This document shows, piece after piece, positions 7,031 through 15,982 of a stretch of 64,000 nucleotides of DNA. The stretch is from NCBI GenBank assembly GCA_007753915.1, contig CP036352.1, forward strand, positions 3,287,306 through 3,351,305, in the 5' to 3' direction. A model generated the notes under the pieces. It saw only the letters and a list, made by a program, of their open reading frames with translations, was not told the DNA's origin and searched no databases. The DNA comes from Phycisphaerae bacterium RAS2 (GTDB lineage: Bacteria; Planctomycetota; Phycisphaerae; UBA1845; UTPLA1). The stretch's first letter is position 1. The number at the start of each line of letters is the position of its first letter. The position numbers and the translations under genes are program-made.

Positions 7031-8509
7031 ATGCACGAAAAAATCGACTCCGCCGCCGAACTGCACCTGCGCGTCATTCGCGAGCCGGCCGTCACGCCGA
7101 TGTCGCCGCGTAAGCGGGCCGTCTGCTGGGATTTCGGCATCCCGCCGCACGAACCGCCGCACCCCGTCGCCGACGATCTGCGAATTGCGTGCCGGCCCGG
7201 CACGATCACGGCGCTGGTCGGCCCGAGCGGATCGGGCAAGAGCAGCCTGCTGAACGCGCTCGCCGAGGAGCTGGGGCGGGTTGCCTGGGTCGGCCGTGAG
7301 AAACTCGACAAACGTAGCTCCATCATCGATCTCGTCGCTCCGCGGCGGCCGCTCGCGACGGCGATGCGCATCCTCACGGCCTGCGGCCTGGGCGAGCCGC
7401 GCCTGTGGGTGCGCTCGCCGGAAGACCTCTCCGACGGCGAACGCTTTCGCGCCGCGCTGGCCCGCGCCATCGGCCGCGCCGTCGGCTGCCCCGCGCCCGC
7501 GCCGATCCTCTGCGATGAGTTCACGGCGATCCTGCACCGCCGCCTCGCCCGGGCCCTGGCCTGCAACCTGCGCAAGCTGGTCAGCCGCACCGGCCTGACG
7601 CTCTTTGTCGCCACGACCCACGAGGACATCCTCGAAGACCTGCAGCCCAACCAACTTGTGCGGCTCGGCGCCGAGCCGCCGCGCGTCGAAACCCATCTTC
7701 CCCGCCTGCGACGGCTCTCGCTGCACCGGCGGCTGGTCGTCGAACCCGGCTCGGTGCGCGACTACAGTCTCTTTTCAGCCATGCACTATCGCCACCGCGA
7801 CGGCCTGGGCTTCGTCGATAAGGTCTTCCTCCTGCGCGAGCAGCCCGGGGGCGAGCCGCTGGGCATCCTCGTCTTCGCGCACGGGCCGATGGAATTGGCC
7901 CTGCGAAACCAATCCACCGGCGGGCGATTCGTGCGAAACCTGCGCCGGCTCAACCGCGAGCTGCGCGTCCTGCGGCGGCTGGTGATGCACCCCGACGTGC
8001 GCGGCTGCGGGCTGGGGCATGTGTTCGTGCGGCGCACGCTGCCGCTGGTCGGCGTGCGATTCATCGAGTGCCTCGCCGCCATGGGCACCGTCAACCCCGT
8101 CTTCGAGCGCGCCGGCATGCACCGGATCGGTCAGTGCGCCCTGCCGCGCGGGCGGCTGGCCATCCTCGAACGCCTGCGCCGACTGAAGCTGGACCCCTTC
8201 AGCGACGCCTTTACAAGTCAGATTGCGAAATATCCGCGCGTGCGGAGGCTCGTCGTCGAGACCATCCTCGGCTGGTCGCAGGTCACGCACAGCGCCAAGG
8301 GCTTCCGCCTGCGCGGCCGAAGCCCCGACGAACTGGGGCAGACGTTTCGCCAGGTGCTGGGCGAGCCGCCGGTCTATTACCTCTGGGATCGCGACGGCGA
8401 GTTCCCCCGCGAGGGTTCGCGCTCCGAACCGCAAGACCGTGAGCGGGCGACTTCACCACCCGCGCGCCGCGCGATCCTCGTTCGTCGCAAACACGATCCG
8501 AGAGATTGA
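7031..8509 (+). CDS. ABC-type ATPase fused to GNAT-like acetyltransferase domain (COG2401 type)
   Basis: This 492-residue protein starts at an ATG with a GGGAGGG ribosome site. Residues about 45-225 form a soluble ABC ATPase: Walker A GPSGSGKSS (Lys about 70), a signature-like LSDGERFRAAL (about 133-143), Walker B APILCDEF (about 157-164) and an H-loop His (ATTHED). No membrane segments are present. Residues about 230-400 resemble an N-acetyltransferase (YRHRDGLGFVDKVFLL, LVMHPDVRGCGLGHVFVRR). This fusion is known as COG2401, is common in phages and mobile elements, and is of unknown function. Its position next to a transposase fits a mobile origin. It is alone in its transcription unit; 8510-8641 holds nothing recognisable. 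Confidence 0.82.
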   Translation: MHEKIDSAAELHLRVIREPAVTPMSPRKRAVCWDFGIPPHEPPHPVADDLRIACRPGTITALVGPSGSGKSSLLNALAEELGRVAWVGREKLDKRSSIIDLVAPRRPLATAMRILTACGLGEPRLWVRSPEDLSDGERFRAALARAIGRAVGCPAPAPILCDEFTAILHRRLARALACNLRKLVSRTGLTLFVATTHEDILEDLQPNQLVRLGAEPPRVETHLPRLRRLSLHRRLVVEPGSVRDYSLFSAMHYRHRDGLGFVDKVFLLREQPGGEPLGILVFAHGPMELALRNQSTGGRFVRNLRRLNRELRVLRRLVMHPDVRGCGLGHVFVRRTLPLVGVRFIECLAAMGTVNPVFERAGMHRIGQCALPRGRLAILERLRRLKLDPFSDAFTSQIAKYPRVRRLVVETILGWSQVTHSAKGFRLRGRSPDELGQTFRQVLGEPPVYYLWDRDGEFPREGSRSEPQDRERATSPPARRAILVRRKHDPRD

Positions 8510-8641
8510 ACGTTGAAATCGAGGTGACTTGGTTGTTACGCGTTTTCCGTTGGGCGACCGCCCGGTGCCCGCTCGTCCGCGCTCGGGGCTGGGTTCGACG
8601 CTGCCGACGTGGATTTCAACATCGCAGAGTAGCTGCTGCGG

Positions 8642-9277
8642 CTATTCGCCAAGGATGCGATTGAGAATGCGTTCTTCCATCGCGCCGTCGCGATAGAGAA
8701 ACGTCCAGTCGCGCGCGGCCTGCTCGCCGCCGAGGTACGTGCCCTCGGTGGTCGGCAGCACCCCGCTGAACGATTGAATCGCCGACGACGCGGTCGTGAT
8801 CTGCGACTCCGGCACGTTCAGCCGATAGACATCGACCTGCACATCCACGCGCCACGCCCCCTCGCGCACGAAGCGTACTGTGACCTGCCGGCGAATCGTG
8901 TGCAGCGACGCCTGCGCCAGCTCGTAGCCGCCCTTCACGTCCTGCCGCCACGGCTCGTGCCATTGCTTGCTCGTCGTCGGCAGCGTCGTGATGACGCCCT
9001 GCGCGCGGTCCTGTCGATCGGGCTGGAAATCCATCTTCCGCAACACGCTCAAGGCCGCGTCCCAGAGGTATTCGCGGTCGGATTCGTTGATCTCGCTTGT
9101 CGTCGCCGTCTCGGGCGGGACCGGTCGCGAGCAGCCCGTCTGCCCCAGACTCGCCACCCAACCCGCGACAAACAGGGCCGGCATGAAGACTCGTATTACG
9201 ATGAGACGGATGGACCGAGAATGGATGACGGGGGCAGCAGCGATGCGACCGCGTGAAAGATGCATGGCGCGGGTCAC
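8642..9277 (-). CDS. Probable lipoprotein of unknown function
   Basis: The frame gives 211 residues from the ATG at 9277. A hydrophobic segment (IRVFMPALFVAGWVASLG) is followed by the lipobox-like QTGC, so the mature protein is probably lipid-anchored at that Cys (about residue 49). The true start could be later, since the n-region would be unusually long; an ATG at 9184 would leave a signal without positive charges. The mature part contains a globular domain with alternating strands (VTVRFVREGAWRVDVQVDVYRL). It ends with EERILNRILGE. I know no name for it. It is divergent from the transglutaminase gene at 9414. Confidence 0.7.
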   Translation of the reverse strand: MTRAMHLSRGRIAAAPVIHSRSIRLIVIRVFMPALFVAGWVASLGQTGCSRPVPPETATTSEINESDREYLWDAALSVLRKMDFQPDRQDRAQGVITTLPTTSKQWHEPWRQDVKGGYELAQASLHTIRRQVTVRFVREGAWRVDVQVDVYRLNVPESQITTASSAIQSFSGVLPTTEGTYLGGEQAARDWTFLYRDGAMEERILNRILGE

Positions 9278-9413
9278 TTTAGCGGGCCTCGGCGCGGCGT
9301 CAAGTCGCGCCGAGCCACGCGGGAACCCCGCCGACGCGGCTCGTTATACTCTCCAATCGGTTACTCAATTCAGGCCGAGCGTCGGCACGGTGGAAAGGCA
9401 TGGTTCGATTTGC

Positions 9414-10943
9414 ATGAGCATTCAACGGTTGTTCGCGGCATGGTTGTGTCTGGCGCCGGCGGCGCTGCTGGCCAGTCCAAAGTCGCAATCGAGCGCGCCG
9501 CCAAGAGCGGAGAGCGATTGGGCCATCGTCGAAATGCAGGGTCAGCGGTGCGGCCACATGCACTCGACGCAGAATCAGGTCGGCGACGAGATGCACACGC
9601 GAACGACCATGACGGTGGAGATCGAGCGCGGCCCGGCGAAGATCAAGATCACCATGGACCAGCGTTACCGGGAGACGATGGACGGCAAGCCGCTGGGTTT
9701 CGAGAGCGAAATGCTCATGGGCCAGATGCCGGTGAAGCAAAAGGGCACGGTGGCCGACGGCAAGATCACGCTCGTGACCGATCAGATGGGCGCGACGCAC
9801 ACGAATACGTACGACTTCGACCCCGAGTGCAAGTTCGCGTGGGGCCTGCTGCTGGAGCAGCGCGAGCGCGGGATCAAGCCCGGGATGAAGTTCACGGTGA
9901 AGACGTATGAGCCGTCGGTCCGCGCGGACGGCCCGGTCGAGGTGACGTTCAACGTGGAGAAGAAGGAGAAAGTGGACGTTCGCGGGACGCCGCGCGAGTT
10001 GTTCCGCGTGACCAGCACGCTCCAGATGCAGGTGCCGGTGCAGACGACGATGTGGGTGGACGAGGAAGCCAAGCCGTTCGTCACCGACATGAACCTCGGG
10101 ATCATGAAAGTGCGGATCGTTCTCGCGACGAAGGAGGAGGCCCTGAAGACGGACGGCGTGAAGGGGCCGGAGATGTTCTTCAGCACGTTTGTGGCGGCCG
10201 ACAAGAAGATCCCGGACAAGGCGAAATCGGTGGTGTTGAAACTGACCGTGCCCGAAGACGGCGACGCGCTGCCCGACATGCCGACCACGGGGATGCAGAC
10301 TTTCCGGCGCGTGAGCGATCACGAGGCGACGCTGACAATCCGCCGGCTGGACTGGAAAAAGCTTCGCGAGATCACCGCGCCGAAGGACGGCGCGAAGCCC
10401 GCGAACGAGAAGACGGCCGAGTACCTCAAGTCGTCCGCCATGGTGAACACGGGCGATGCGCGAATCAAGCGGCTCGCCAAGCGCGCGGTGAAGGACGCGA
10501 AGACCCCGGCCGAGCAGGCCGACGCGCTGCGGAAATACGTAACCACGTATGTGAAGAACAAGGGCCTCGATGTGGGGTTCGCCACGGCGAGCGAAGTGGC
10601 GAAGACGCGGGCGGGCGATTGCAGCGAGCATGCCGTGCTGCTGGCGGCGCTGGCGCGGGTGGCGGGCCTGCCGTCGCGCGGCGTGAGCGGGATCGTGCAG
10701 ATTCCGTGGAGCGAGATGCCCAACGGGGCCGAGAGCGCGTTCGGTTATCACATGTGGACGCAGGTCTATATCGACGGGCAATGGGTGGACATCGACGCCG
10801 CCATGCGCCAGACCGATTGCGACCCGACGCACATCGCCCTGTCGCTGATGCCGCTGAACGACGAGGCCCTGATGGAGTCGATGATGTCGCTGCTGCCGCT
10901 GATGGGCCGGCTTGAGATCGAAGTCGTCACCATCGAGGACTGA
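9414..10943 (+). CDS. Secreted transglutaminase-like protein
   Basis: A protein of 509 residues from the ATG at 9414. The N-terminal signal peptide (RLFAAWLCLAPAALLA) directs export. A long beta-rich region follows (about residues 35-290). The last third is a transglutaminase-like cysteine-protease fold: RAGDCSEHAVLLAALARVAG contains the catalytic Cys, GYHMWTQVYI the His and WVDIDAA the Asp. Bacterial members of this group usually act as peptidases or amidases, not as protein cross-linkers. The frame is open upstream of 9414 but that part is not protein-like. It ends five bases before the SDR gene at 10948, so the two are probably co-transcribed. Confidence 0.88.
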   Translation: MSIQRLFAAWLCLAPAALLASPKSQSSAPPRAESDWAIVEMQGQRCGHMHSTQNQVGDEMHTRTTMTVEIERGPAKIKITMDQRYRETMDGKPLGFESEMLMGQMPVKQKGTVADGKITLVTDQMGATHTNTYDFDPECKFAWGLLLEQRERGIKPGMKFTVKTYEPSVRADGPVEVTFNVEKKEKVDVRGTPRELFRVTSTLQMQVPVQTTMWVDEEAKPFVTDMNLGIMKVRIVLATKEEALKTDGVKGPEMFFSTFVAADKKIPDKAKSVVLKLTVPEDGDALPDMPTTGMQTFRRVSDHEATLTIRRLDWKKLREITAPKDGAKPANEKTAEYLKSSAMVNTGDARIKRLAKRAVKDAKTPAEQADALRKYVTTYVKNKGLDVGFATASEVAKTRAGDCSEHAVLLAALARVAGLPSRGVSGIVQIPWSEMPNGAESAFGYHMWTQVYIDGQWVDIDAAMRQTDCDPTHIALSLMPLNDEALMESMMSLLPLMGRLEIEVVTIED

Positions 10944-10947
10944 CGCG

Positions 10948-11874
10948 ATGCGCATCGCCGTCACCGGCGCGACAGGCTTTCTGGGCCGTTACATCGTTCA
11001 ACGCCTCGCCGCGTCGGGCCACGCGCTGCGCTGCTGGCGCCGGGCCGAGTCCGACGCATCCGGATTCGACAACGCACCCGGCGCGATCGAATGGGTTCAC
11101 GGCGGGCTGGGCGAACCCGACGGATTCACGGATTACTGCCGCGGCGTCGATGCCGTCGTCCATGGCGCGCTGGCGCGGGCCGCGGGGACAGGCTTTCGCG
11201 CGGCAGCCGACGCCGGTTTTGAGGACTTCATCCGCCTCAATCTGCACGGCTCGCTCACGCTGATGCGCGCGGCACGGGCCGCAGGCGTACCGCGATTTGT
11301 CTTTATCTCGACCTGCGCCGTGCACGAAGTCATCCTCCCCGATCGGTCGCTGGACGAGGCGCACCCGCTCTGGGCGACTTCGCACTACGGCGCGCACAAG
11401 GCAGCGATTGAAAAGTTCGTGCACAGCTTCGGACTGGGCGAGGCCTGGCCGATCTGCGCCGTGCGGCCGACCGGGATTTACGGCGTGGCCCATCCGCCGG
11501 CGCGCAGCAAATGGTACGAGCTGGTGCGGCGCGTCACGCGCGGCGAACCGATGACGTGCGAGCGCGGCGGCAAGGAGGTCCACGCGGCTGACGTGGCGAA
11601 GGCCGTGGAGATTCTCCTGACCGCGCCCGAGGAATCGATCCGCGGGCAGGCTTTCAATTGCTACGACCGGTACGTGGCGGATTACACCGTGGCGAGGTTG
11701 GCGGCGGAATTGAGCGGCAGCCGCGCGACGATCACCGGCAGCGCCGCATCACCGAAGAATCAAATCGCCGTCGATAAGATTATGAAGCTGGGAATGACCT
11801 TTGGCGGCGAGGCCCTGCTGCGCGAAACGGTAGACCAATTGGTGAATCACGCCCGCGCCGATTCGCACGCGTGA
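10948..11874 (+). CDS. NAD(P)-dependent epimerase/dehydratase (extended SDR)
   Basis: A 308-residue protein with the Rossmann signature VTGATGFLG at residues about 4-12. It also has a catalytic Ser region (FVFISTCAVHEV) and the YGAHK (YxxxK) active site near residue 149, followed by PTGIYG. This is the layout of extended short-chain dehydrogenases that act on nucleotide sugars or related substrates; the substrate cannot be told. It follows the transglutaminase gene by four bases. An ATG 36 bases upstream lies inside the preceding gene, and I prefer 10948 because the glycine motif then sits at the usual distance from the start. Confidence 0.9.
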   Translation: MRIAVTGATGFLGRYIVQRLAASGHALRCWRRAESDASGFDNAPGAIEWVHGGLGEPDGFTDYCRGVDAVVHGALARAAGTGFRAAADAGFEDFIRLNLHGSLTLMRAARAAGVPRFVFISTCAVHEVILPDRSLDEAHPLWATSHYGAHKAAIEKFVHSFGLGEAWPICAVRPTGIYGVAHPPARSKWYELVRRVTRGEPMTCERGGKEVHAADVAKAVEILLTAPEESIRGQAFNCYDRYVADYTVARLAAELSGSRATITGSAASPKNQIAVDKIMKLGMTFGGEALLRETVDQLVNHARADSHA

Positions 11875-11878
11875 CGCG

Positions 11879-12259
11879 CTACAACCGATCCGTAAGGTGA
11901 ATCGTCCCGCGAACGCGCACCGCGCGAAGAAACAACATCTGCGCCCCCGCCGACTCAACGTCTTCCGCCGTCCTCAATTCCGGCGACGAATTCAACTCGC
12001 GCGCGACGGTTTCGAGCGGCACGGCCCGCCACGGCCCCGCCGTCGATTCGCCGATCTCCACCCACCGCTCGCATTCAATGTCGTCGATGTCGCGCCCTTC
12101 GCAAAGCGCCGCCGCCGCGACCCGATCCATCAACGGCAGACACCGCGCCCGCGCCCGCCGCGCATCGAACGTTTCGATCGCCGCGTCGTCGGCCATATCG
12201 AACGCAACCGACTCGCCGAGCCGCTCGTATCGCTCGAATCCCGCCGCAGGATGGCCCAT
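11879..12259 (-). CDS. Hypothetical soluble protein
   Basis: A 126-residue acidic protein on the minus strand, converging on the SDR gene with only four bases between the stops. The composition is that of a real soluble protein, with blocks such as CEGRDIDDIECERWVEIGES and PLETVARELNSSPELRTAEDV, unlike the Arg/Pro-rich frames on the other strand. No motif, signal or membrane segment is visible, and I do not recognise a family. Its start at 12259 is 43 bases from the divergent gene at 12303. Confidence 0.6.
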   Translation of the reverse strand: MGHPAAGFERYERLGESVAFDMADDAAIETFDARRARARCLPLMDRVAAAALCEGRDIDDIECERWVEIGESTAGPWRAVPLETVARELNSSPELRTAEDVESAGAQMLFLRAVRVRGTIHLTDRL

Positions 12260-12302
12260 TCGAATTCACTCCGGCTGACTTTACTCCACCCGTCAAACCG
12301 CG

Positions 12303-14000
12303 ATGATGCCGCACATGATCGTCGCCGATTCACACGACCTTGTCACCGACGCCTCAACGCCGCGCGATCGCCGACTCGCCGCGATCCTGCTCGTATTGGG
12401 ATTCGGCCTGACGGTCGCATGCGGGCGCGTTCACCCCGACGGCCTTGTCCACTTCGACGACCTCACGCATTACCTCTTCGCGAAGTGGGCCTGGACCTGG
12501 CCGAGCTACCTGCTCAACGACTGGGGGCGACCGGGCTTCACTATTCCGTACTTTCTTCCCGCAGCGCTGGGCTGGCCGGCCTGCAAAGTGCTTTCGGCGA
12601 TCATGCATGCCGCGGCCGCATGGCTGGCGTATGGCATTGCCGGCCGCTTCGGGATTCGCCGCGCGTGGGCCGTCATTCCTCTCTGCTACGTGCAGCCGCT
12701 TTTCTTCAATCTCGCCCAGACAACGCTCACCGAATCACCCATGGCGCTGTACGTCACGGCGTCGGTGTACCTGGCGCTGCGCGCGCGATGGGGATGGTCC
12801 GCCGCTGTCATGTCATTGGCATTCATCACGCGGCACGAGGCGGTGATTCTCGCCTTCCCGTGGGCGTGGTGTGCCTGGCGCGCGGGCGTGCCGCTTCGCC
12901 GGGGGTGGCCGCTCATCTGGGCGCCGGTCGCCATCAACGTTGCGGCGATTCTGGCCGGCGTTCAGCCGGCGATTGAGTTGCTCTTCGCGCCGCGCGCGTC
13001 CACGCAATACGGCCGCGGCGGCTGGCTGACATTTCTGTGCCGTTCGCTGGAAGCGTCCGGCCCCGGCGTGATGGTGCTGGCCATCGCCGGTCTCGCACCG
13101 CTCTGGCGCAATCGTGCCGCGCGGTTGACCCTAGCCGTCGCGTTGACGTACTTCCTCGCGCACACCGCGATTCGAGCGCTGGGTTTGTACGCATCCGGCG
13201 GCTACGCGCGGTTCCTCGTGCCGATCGCCCCGCTCGTCGCCGTCGCAGCACTGGCCGGGTGGAATCGCCTGTTCGATTCCAAAGCAACCGAGGGCCGACG
13301 AGGCACCGTCGCCCTTGCCGCGGCCATGCTCATCCTGTGGGCCTCTCTGGAACGACAATTCGAGATCCACGACCGCATGCACGATATCCTCGCCGAGTTT
13401 CCCCAGGTCGCGCAAGCGCGCACCGCCGTGCGGCTGGCGACCGGCCTGCTCGTCGCTACGTGCGCGGCCGCGCTCATCGCCGACCGCCGCGGGATTCAAC
13501 GCGCCTCGCATGAGGCTTCGGACGCTCGGCGAGACCACTGGGCGATGGCCGCTCCGGCCTTCGTCGTGATGAGCCTGATCGCGCTGGCAGCCTGGAAACT
13601 CGCCGGACCGATTCAACCGCCGCCCGAAGCCGCAATCATCCGCGACACGCTGACATGGTTGCACGACAACGGCCACGGCGAGCACGAGATTATTTCCTCA
13701 AACGTCTGGATCGATTACGTCACCCGGCGAAACCTTCCGCCCGACCGCCCCACGGTGCGCGAAGCCCTCGCCGCCGCGCCGATCGGCGCCCTGTTCGCGT
13801 GGGAGAATCAATTCGCCGCCAGCGAGGATCATCGACTGCCGCTGTCTGATTTCGATGATGATCCATCGTGGCGCCTCATCCACCAATCCGCGCCGCGCCC
13901 CGGCGCGAAGTCGCCGTATCTGCTGATCTTTCAGAAAATAAGCGATTGGCCGCGACCCGCACCGGCCGCGTCGGTTGCCCCCGCGCTTCCCCGACCTTAA
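12303..14000 (+). CDS. Polytopic membrane protein, probable GT-C-type glycosyltransferase
   Basis: A 565-residue protein with 9-11 predicted hydrophobic helices. The first luminal loop carries HFDDLTHYLFAKW after helix 1, matching the acidic loop (DD/DE) of GT-C mannosyl/dolichyl-phosphate-type transferases. LTESPMALYV and ITRHEAVILAFPWAW are also typical of this group. The C-terminal part (about 440-540) is a soluble domain. The likely role is transfer of a sugar from a lipid carrier at the membrane; donor and acceptor cannot be told. The phosphodiesterase gene follows on the same strand within 92 bases, so the pair may work in surface glycan or lipid metabolism. An alternative start is the ATG at 12315. 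Confidence 0.75.
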   Translation: MMPHMIVADSHDLVTDASTPRDRRLAAILLVLGFGLTVACGRVHPDGLVHFDDLTHYLFAKWAWTWPSYLLNDWGRPGFTIPYFLPAALGWPACKVLSAIMHAAAAWLAYGIAGRFGIRRAWAVIPLCYVQPLFFNLAQTTLTESPMALYVTASVYLALRARWGWSAAVMSLAFITRHEAVILAFPWAWCAWRAGVPLRRGWPLIWAPVAINVAAILAGVQPAIELLFAPRASTQYGRGGWLTFLCRSLEASGPGVMVLAIAGLAPLWRNRAARLTLAVALTYFLAHTAIRALGLYASGGYARFLVPIAPLVAVAALAGWNRLFDSKATEGRRGTVALAAAMLILWASLERQFEIHDRMHDILAEFPQVAQARTAVRLATGLLVATCAAALIADRRGIQRASHEASDARRDHWAMAAPAFVVMSLIALAAWKLAGPIQPPPEAAIIRDTLTWLHDNGHGEHEIISSNVWIDYVTRRNLPPDRPTVREALAAAPIGALFAWENQFAASEDHRLPLSDFDDDPSWRLIHQSAPRPGAKSPYLLIFQKISDWPRPAPAASVAPALPRP

Positions 14001-14091
14001 GATTCCCCCTTATCGCGAGCATGCGTCAGAACGCGCCGACGAGGCGCGTCGGGCGGGGCGTGGGCCGCGATCGGAGCAACCATCGACTTTC

Positions 14092-15732
14092 ATGCCCGGT
14101 GCAAACGCGACAAACGGTGACAGCGCCTGTTTCGAACGGGTGCTTCTGATCGGGCTGGACGGCGCGACCTTTGACGTGCTCGGCCCGCTCATGGATCAGG
14201 GCGTCATGCCGCACCTCAAGGCGCTCACCGCCGGCGGCGTCTGGGGCGAGTTGGAATCGACCCGCCCGCCGATCACGCCCGCCGCCTGGACGACCTTCAT
14301 GACCGGCAAAGGCCCGGGCAAGCACGGGATTATCGACTTTCTTCGATATGACGTGGAGGCCAACCGGCTCGTTTTCAACAACAACCAGCGCATCAGCCAG
14401 AAGACCATCTGGAGCATCCTGAGCGACAAGGACTATCGCGTCGGCTCGATCAACGTGCCGATGACCTTCCCGCCCGAAGAAGTCAACGGCTTCATGATCT
14501 CCGGCTTCGACACGCCGACGGGGCAGGACTTCACCTATCCGAAAGAACTCCAGGCCGAGATTCTCGAACGCTATCCCGACTACACACACGAGAAGAAATG
14601 GGAGCGCAAGGCCCTCGGCGGCGACAAGGTCTTCGCGCAGAACCTCCGCTACATCTGCGACAGTTTCGAGCGCGGCTACGAACTGGCCCGCTTCTGCGGC
14701 GACAAGTACGGCTGGGACGTGCTCATGGTCCTGTTCAAACTCGTGGACAACCTCCAGCACAAGGCCTGGCGCTACCTCGACCCGCGCACGCGCCACCTCG
14801 ACCCGAAGCGGACGCAGCTTACGATCGACTGCTTCGCCGCTCTGGACCGCGTCCTCGGCAAGCTCCGCACGCTGGCCGATGAACACGGCGCGACCATCCT
14901 CATCATGTCGGACCACGGCCACGGCAGCCTCGACGGCAAGGTCCAGCCCAACCTGCTGCTTGCCAAGTGGGGCTACCTCGCCCTGCGCAACGGCGCTGCC
15001 AAGGCCCAGAGTCGCGCCGGCATCTGGTGGAAGCGGCTCGTCGGCTCGCGCAACGGCGCCGGCAACGGCAGCAACCTCGATCACGATCTCGCCTTCGACG
15101 CCTCGCGCACTCGCGCATGCGTCCTGCACGCCGGCATCTACGGCTTCCTGTACATCAATCTCAAGGGTCGCCAGCCCGACGGAATCGTCGAACCGCGCGA
15201 TTACGAAGCCCTGCGCCGCGAAATCCGGGAGAAACTCCTCGCCGAAACCTGCAAGGACCGCGACGGCAACACGATGAATATCTTTACCGATGTCTTCGTC
15301 ACCGAGCACCTCTACGGTTGCAACCGGCAGGATCATCCGTGGATGCCCGACCTGCTCCTCGCCCCGGCCGACGGCCTCGCCGTTATCAAAAAAATCCGCG
15401 GTTCGTCGCCCGTGCGATGGGTCGAGCTGGACCGGCTCGAGGGCACGCACCGGCTCGACGGCATCTTCGTCGCCAACGGCCCGGGCATCCGCGGCGGTCG
15501 AAAAATCCGGGCGCACATCGCCGACATCGCACCAACTCTCATCGCAGGACTCGGCGAGCGCGTCCCGAATGACATGGAAGGCCACGTCATTCAGGAACTG
15601 TTCGACAAGCCGGTCCATGTCCGCTACGAGCCGCCACGCGAACGCCGCATCGACGAGACCGCACCCGTCCTTAGCAAGTCGCAACTTGAGGAAGTCGCCA
15701 GCCGCCTTGGCGACCTCGGTTATCTCGACTGA
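14092..15732 (+). CDS. Alkaline-phosphatase-superfamily phosphodiesterase
   Basis: A 546-residue protein of the type I phosphodiesterase/nucleotide pyrophosphatase family. LLIGLDGATFDVL gives the first metal Asp. The segment PPITPAAWTTFMTGKGPGKHGIIDF carries the nucleophile Thr (TPAAWTTF) and the conserved GKHGI. IMSDHGHGS holds the DH metal pair, and a late THRLDGIF segment supplies the last ligand. There is no export signal. Bacterial proteins of this group hydrolyse phosphodiesters of nucleotides or lipids; the substrate is unknown. The frame is open further upstream to 13975, overlapping the membrane protein, but conservation-like sequence starts after the ATG at 14092. Confidence 0.88.
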   Translation: MPGANATNGDSACFERVLLIGLDGATFDVLGPLMDQGVMPHLKALTAGGVWGELESTRPPITPAAWTTFMTGKGPGKHGIIDFLRYDVEANRLVFNNNQRISQKTIWSILSDKDYRVGSINVPMTFPPEEVNGFMISGFDTPTGQDFTYPKELQAEILERYPDYTHEKKWERKALGGDKVFAQNLRYICDSFERGYELARFCGDKYGWDVLMVLFKLVDNLQHKAWRYLDPRTRHLDPKRTQLTIDCFAALDRVLGKLRTLADEHGATILIMSDHGHGSLDGKVQPNLLLAKWGYLALRNGAAKAQSRAGIWWKRLVGSRNGAGNGSNLDHDLAFDASRTRACVLHAGIYGFLYINLKGRQPDGIVEPRDYEALRREIREKLLAETCKDRDGNTMNIFTDVFVTEHLYGCNRQDHPWMPDLLLAPADGLAVIKKIRGSSPVRWVELDRLEGTHRLDGIFVANGPGIRGGRKIRAHIADIAPTLIAGLGERVPNDMEGHVIQELFDKPVHVRYEPPRERRIDETAPVLSKSQLEEVASRLGDLGYLD

Positions 15733-15982
15733 CCCGGCGCCTGGGGCGTATTGCCCAACCAGCCGATCCATGCGGGTACTTTTGCGACGGTTTGCACAAT
15801 TCAATCGTATCGTTCCTCCGGCTTGTCGCGTTCTCCGGACGCGTGCCCCCCATCAAACGCTTGCACGTTCAAGTCGCCCGACCGTATAATCCGATGACTC
15901 GCACGGACACATGGAGGCACCCATGCCGCGCCTTCGTCCGAGTCCCCGCCCGATGGCTCCTCGCGAAAGGAAACACTTCACT

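Noticed and set aside
9300-10964. Long minus-strand open frame opposite the transglutaminase gene
   Set aside because: His/Arg/Leu-rich shadow of a GC-rich gene; the plus strand has signal peptide and catalytic motifs.
11897-12976. Plus-strand open frame of 359 codons
   Set aside because: Arg/Pro-rich and overlaps both the minus-strand gene at 11879 and the membrane protein at 12303; no protein-like features.
14026-15804. Minus-strand open frame of 592 codons opposite the phosphodiesterase
   Set aside because: The plus strand has all phosphodiesterase motifs; the minus frame is codon-bias shadow.
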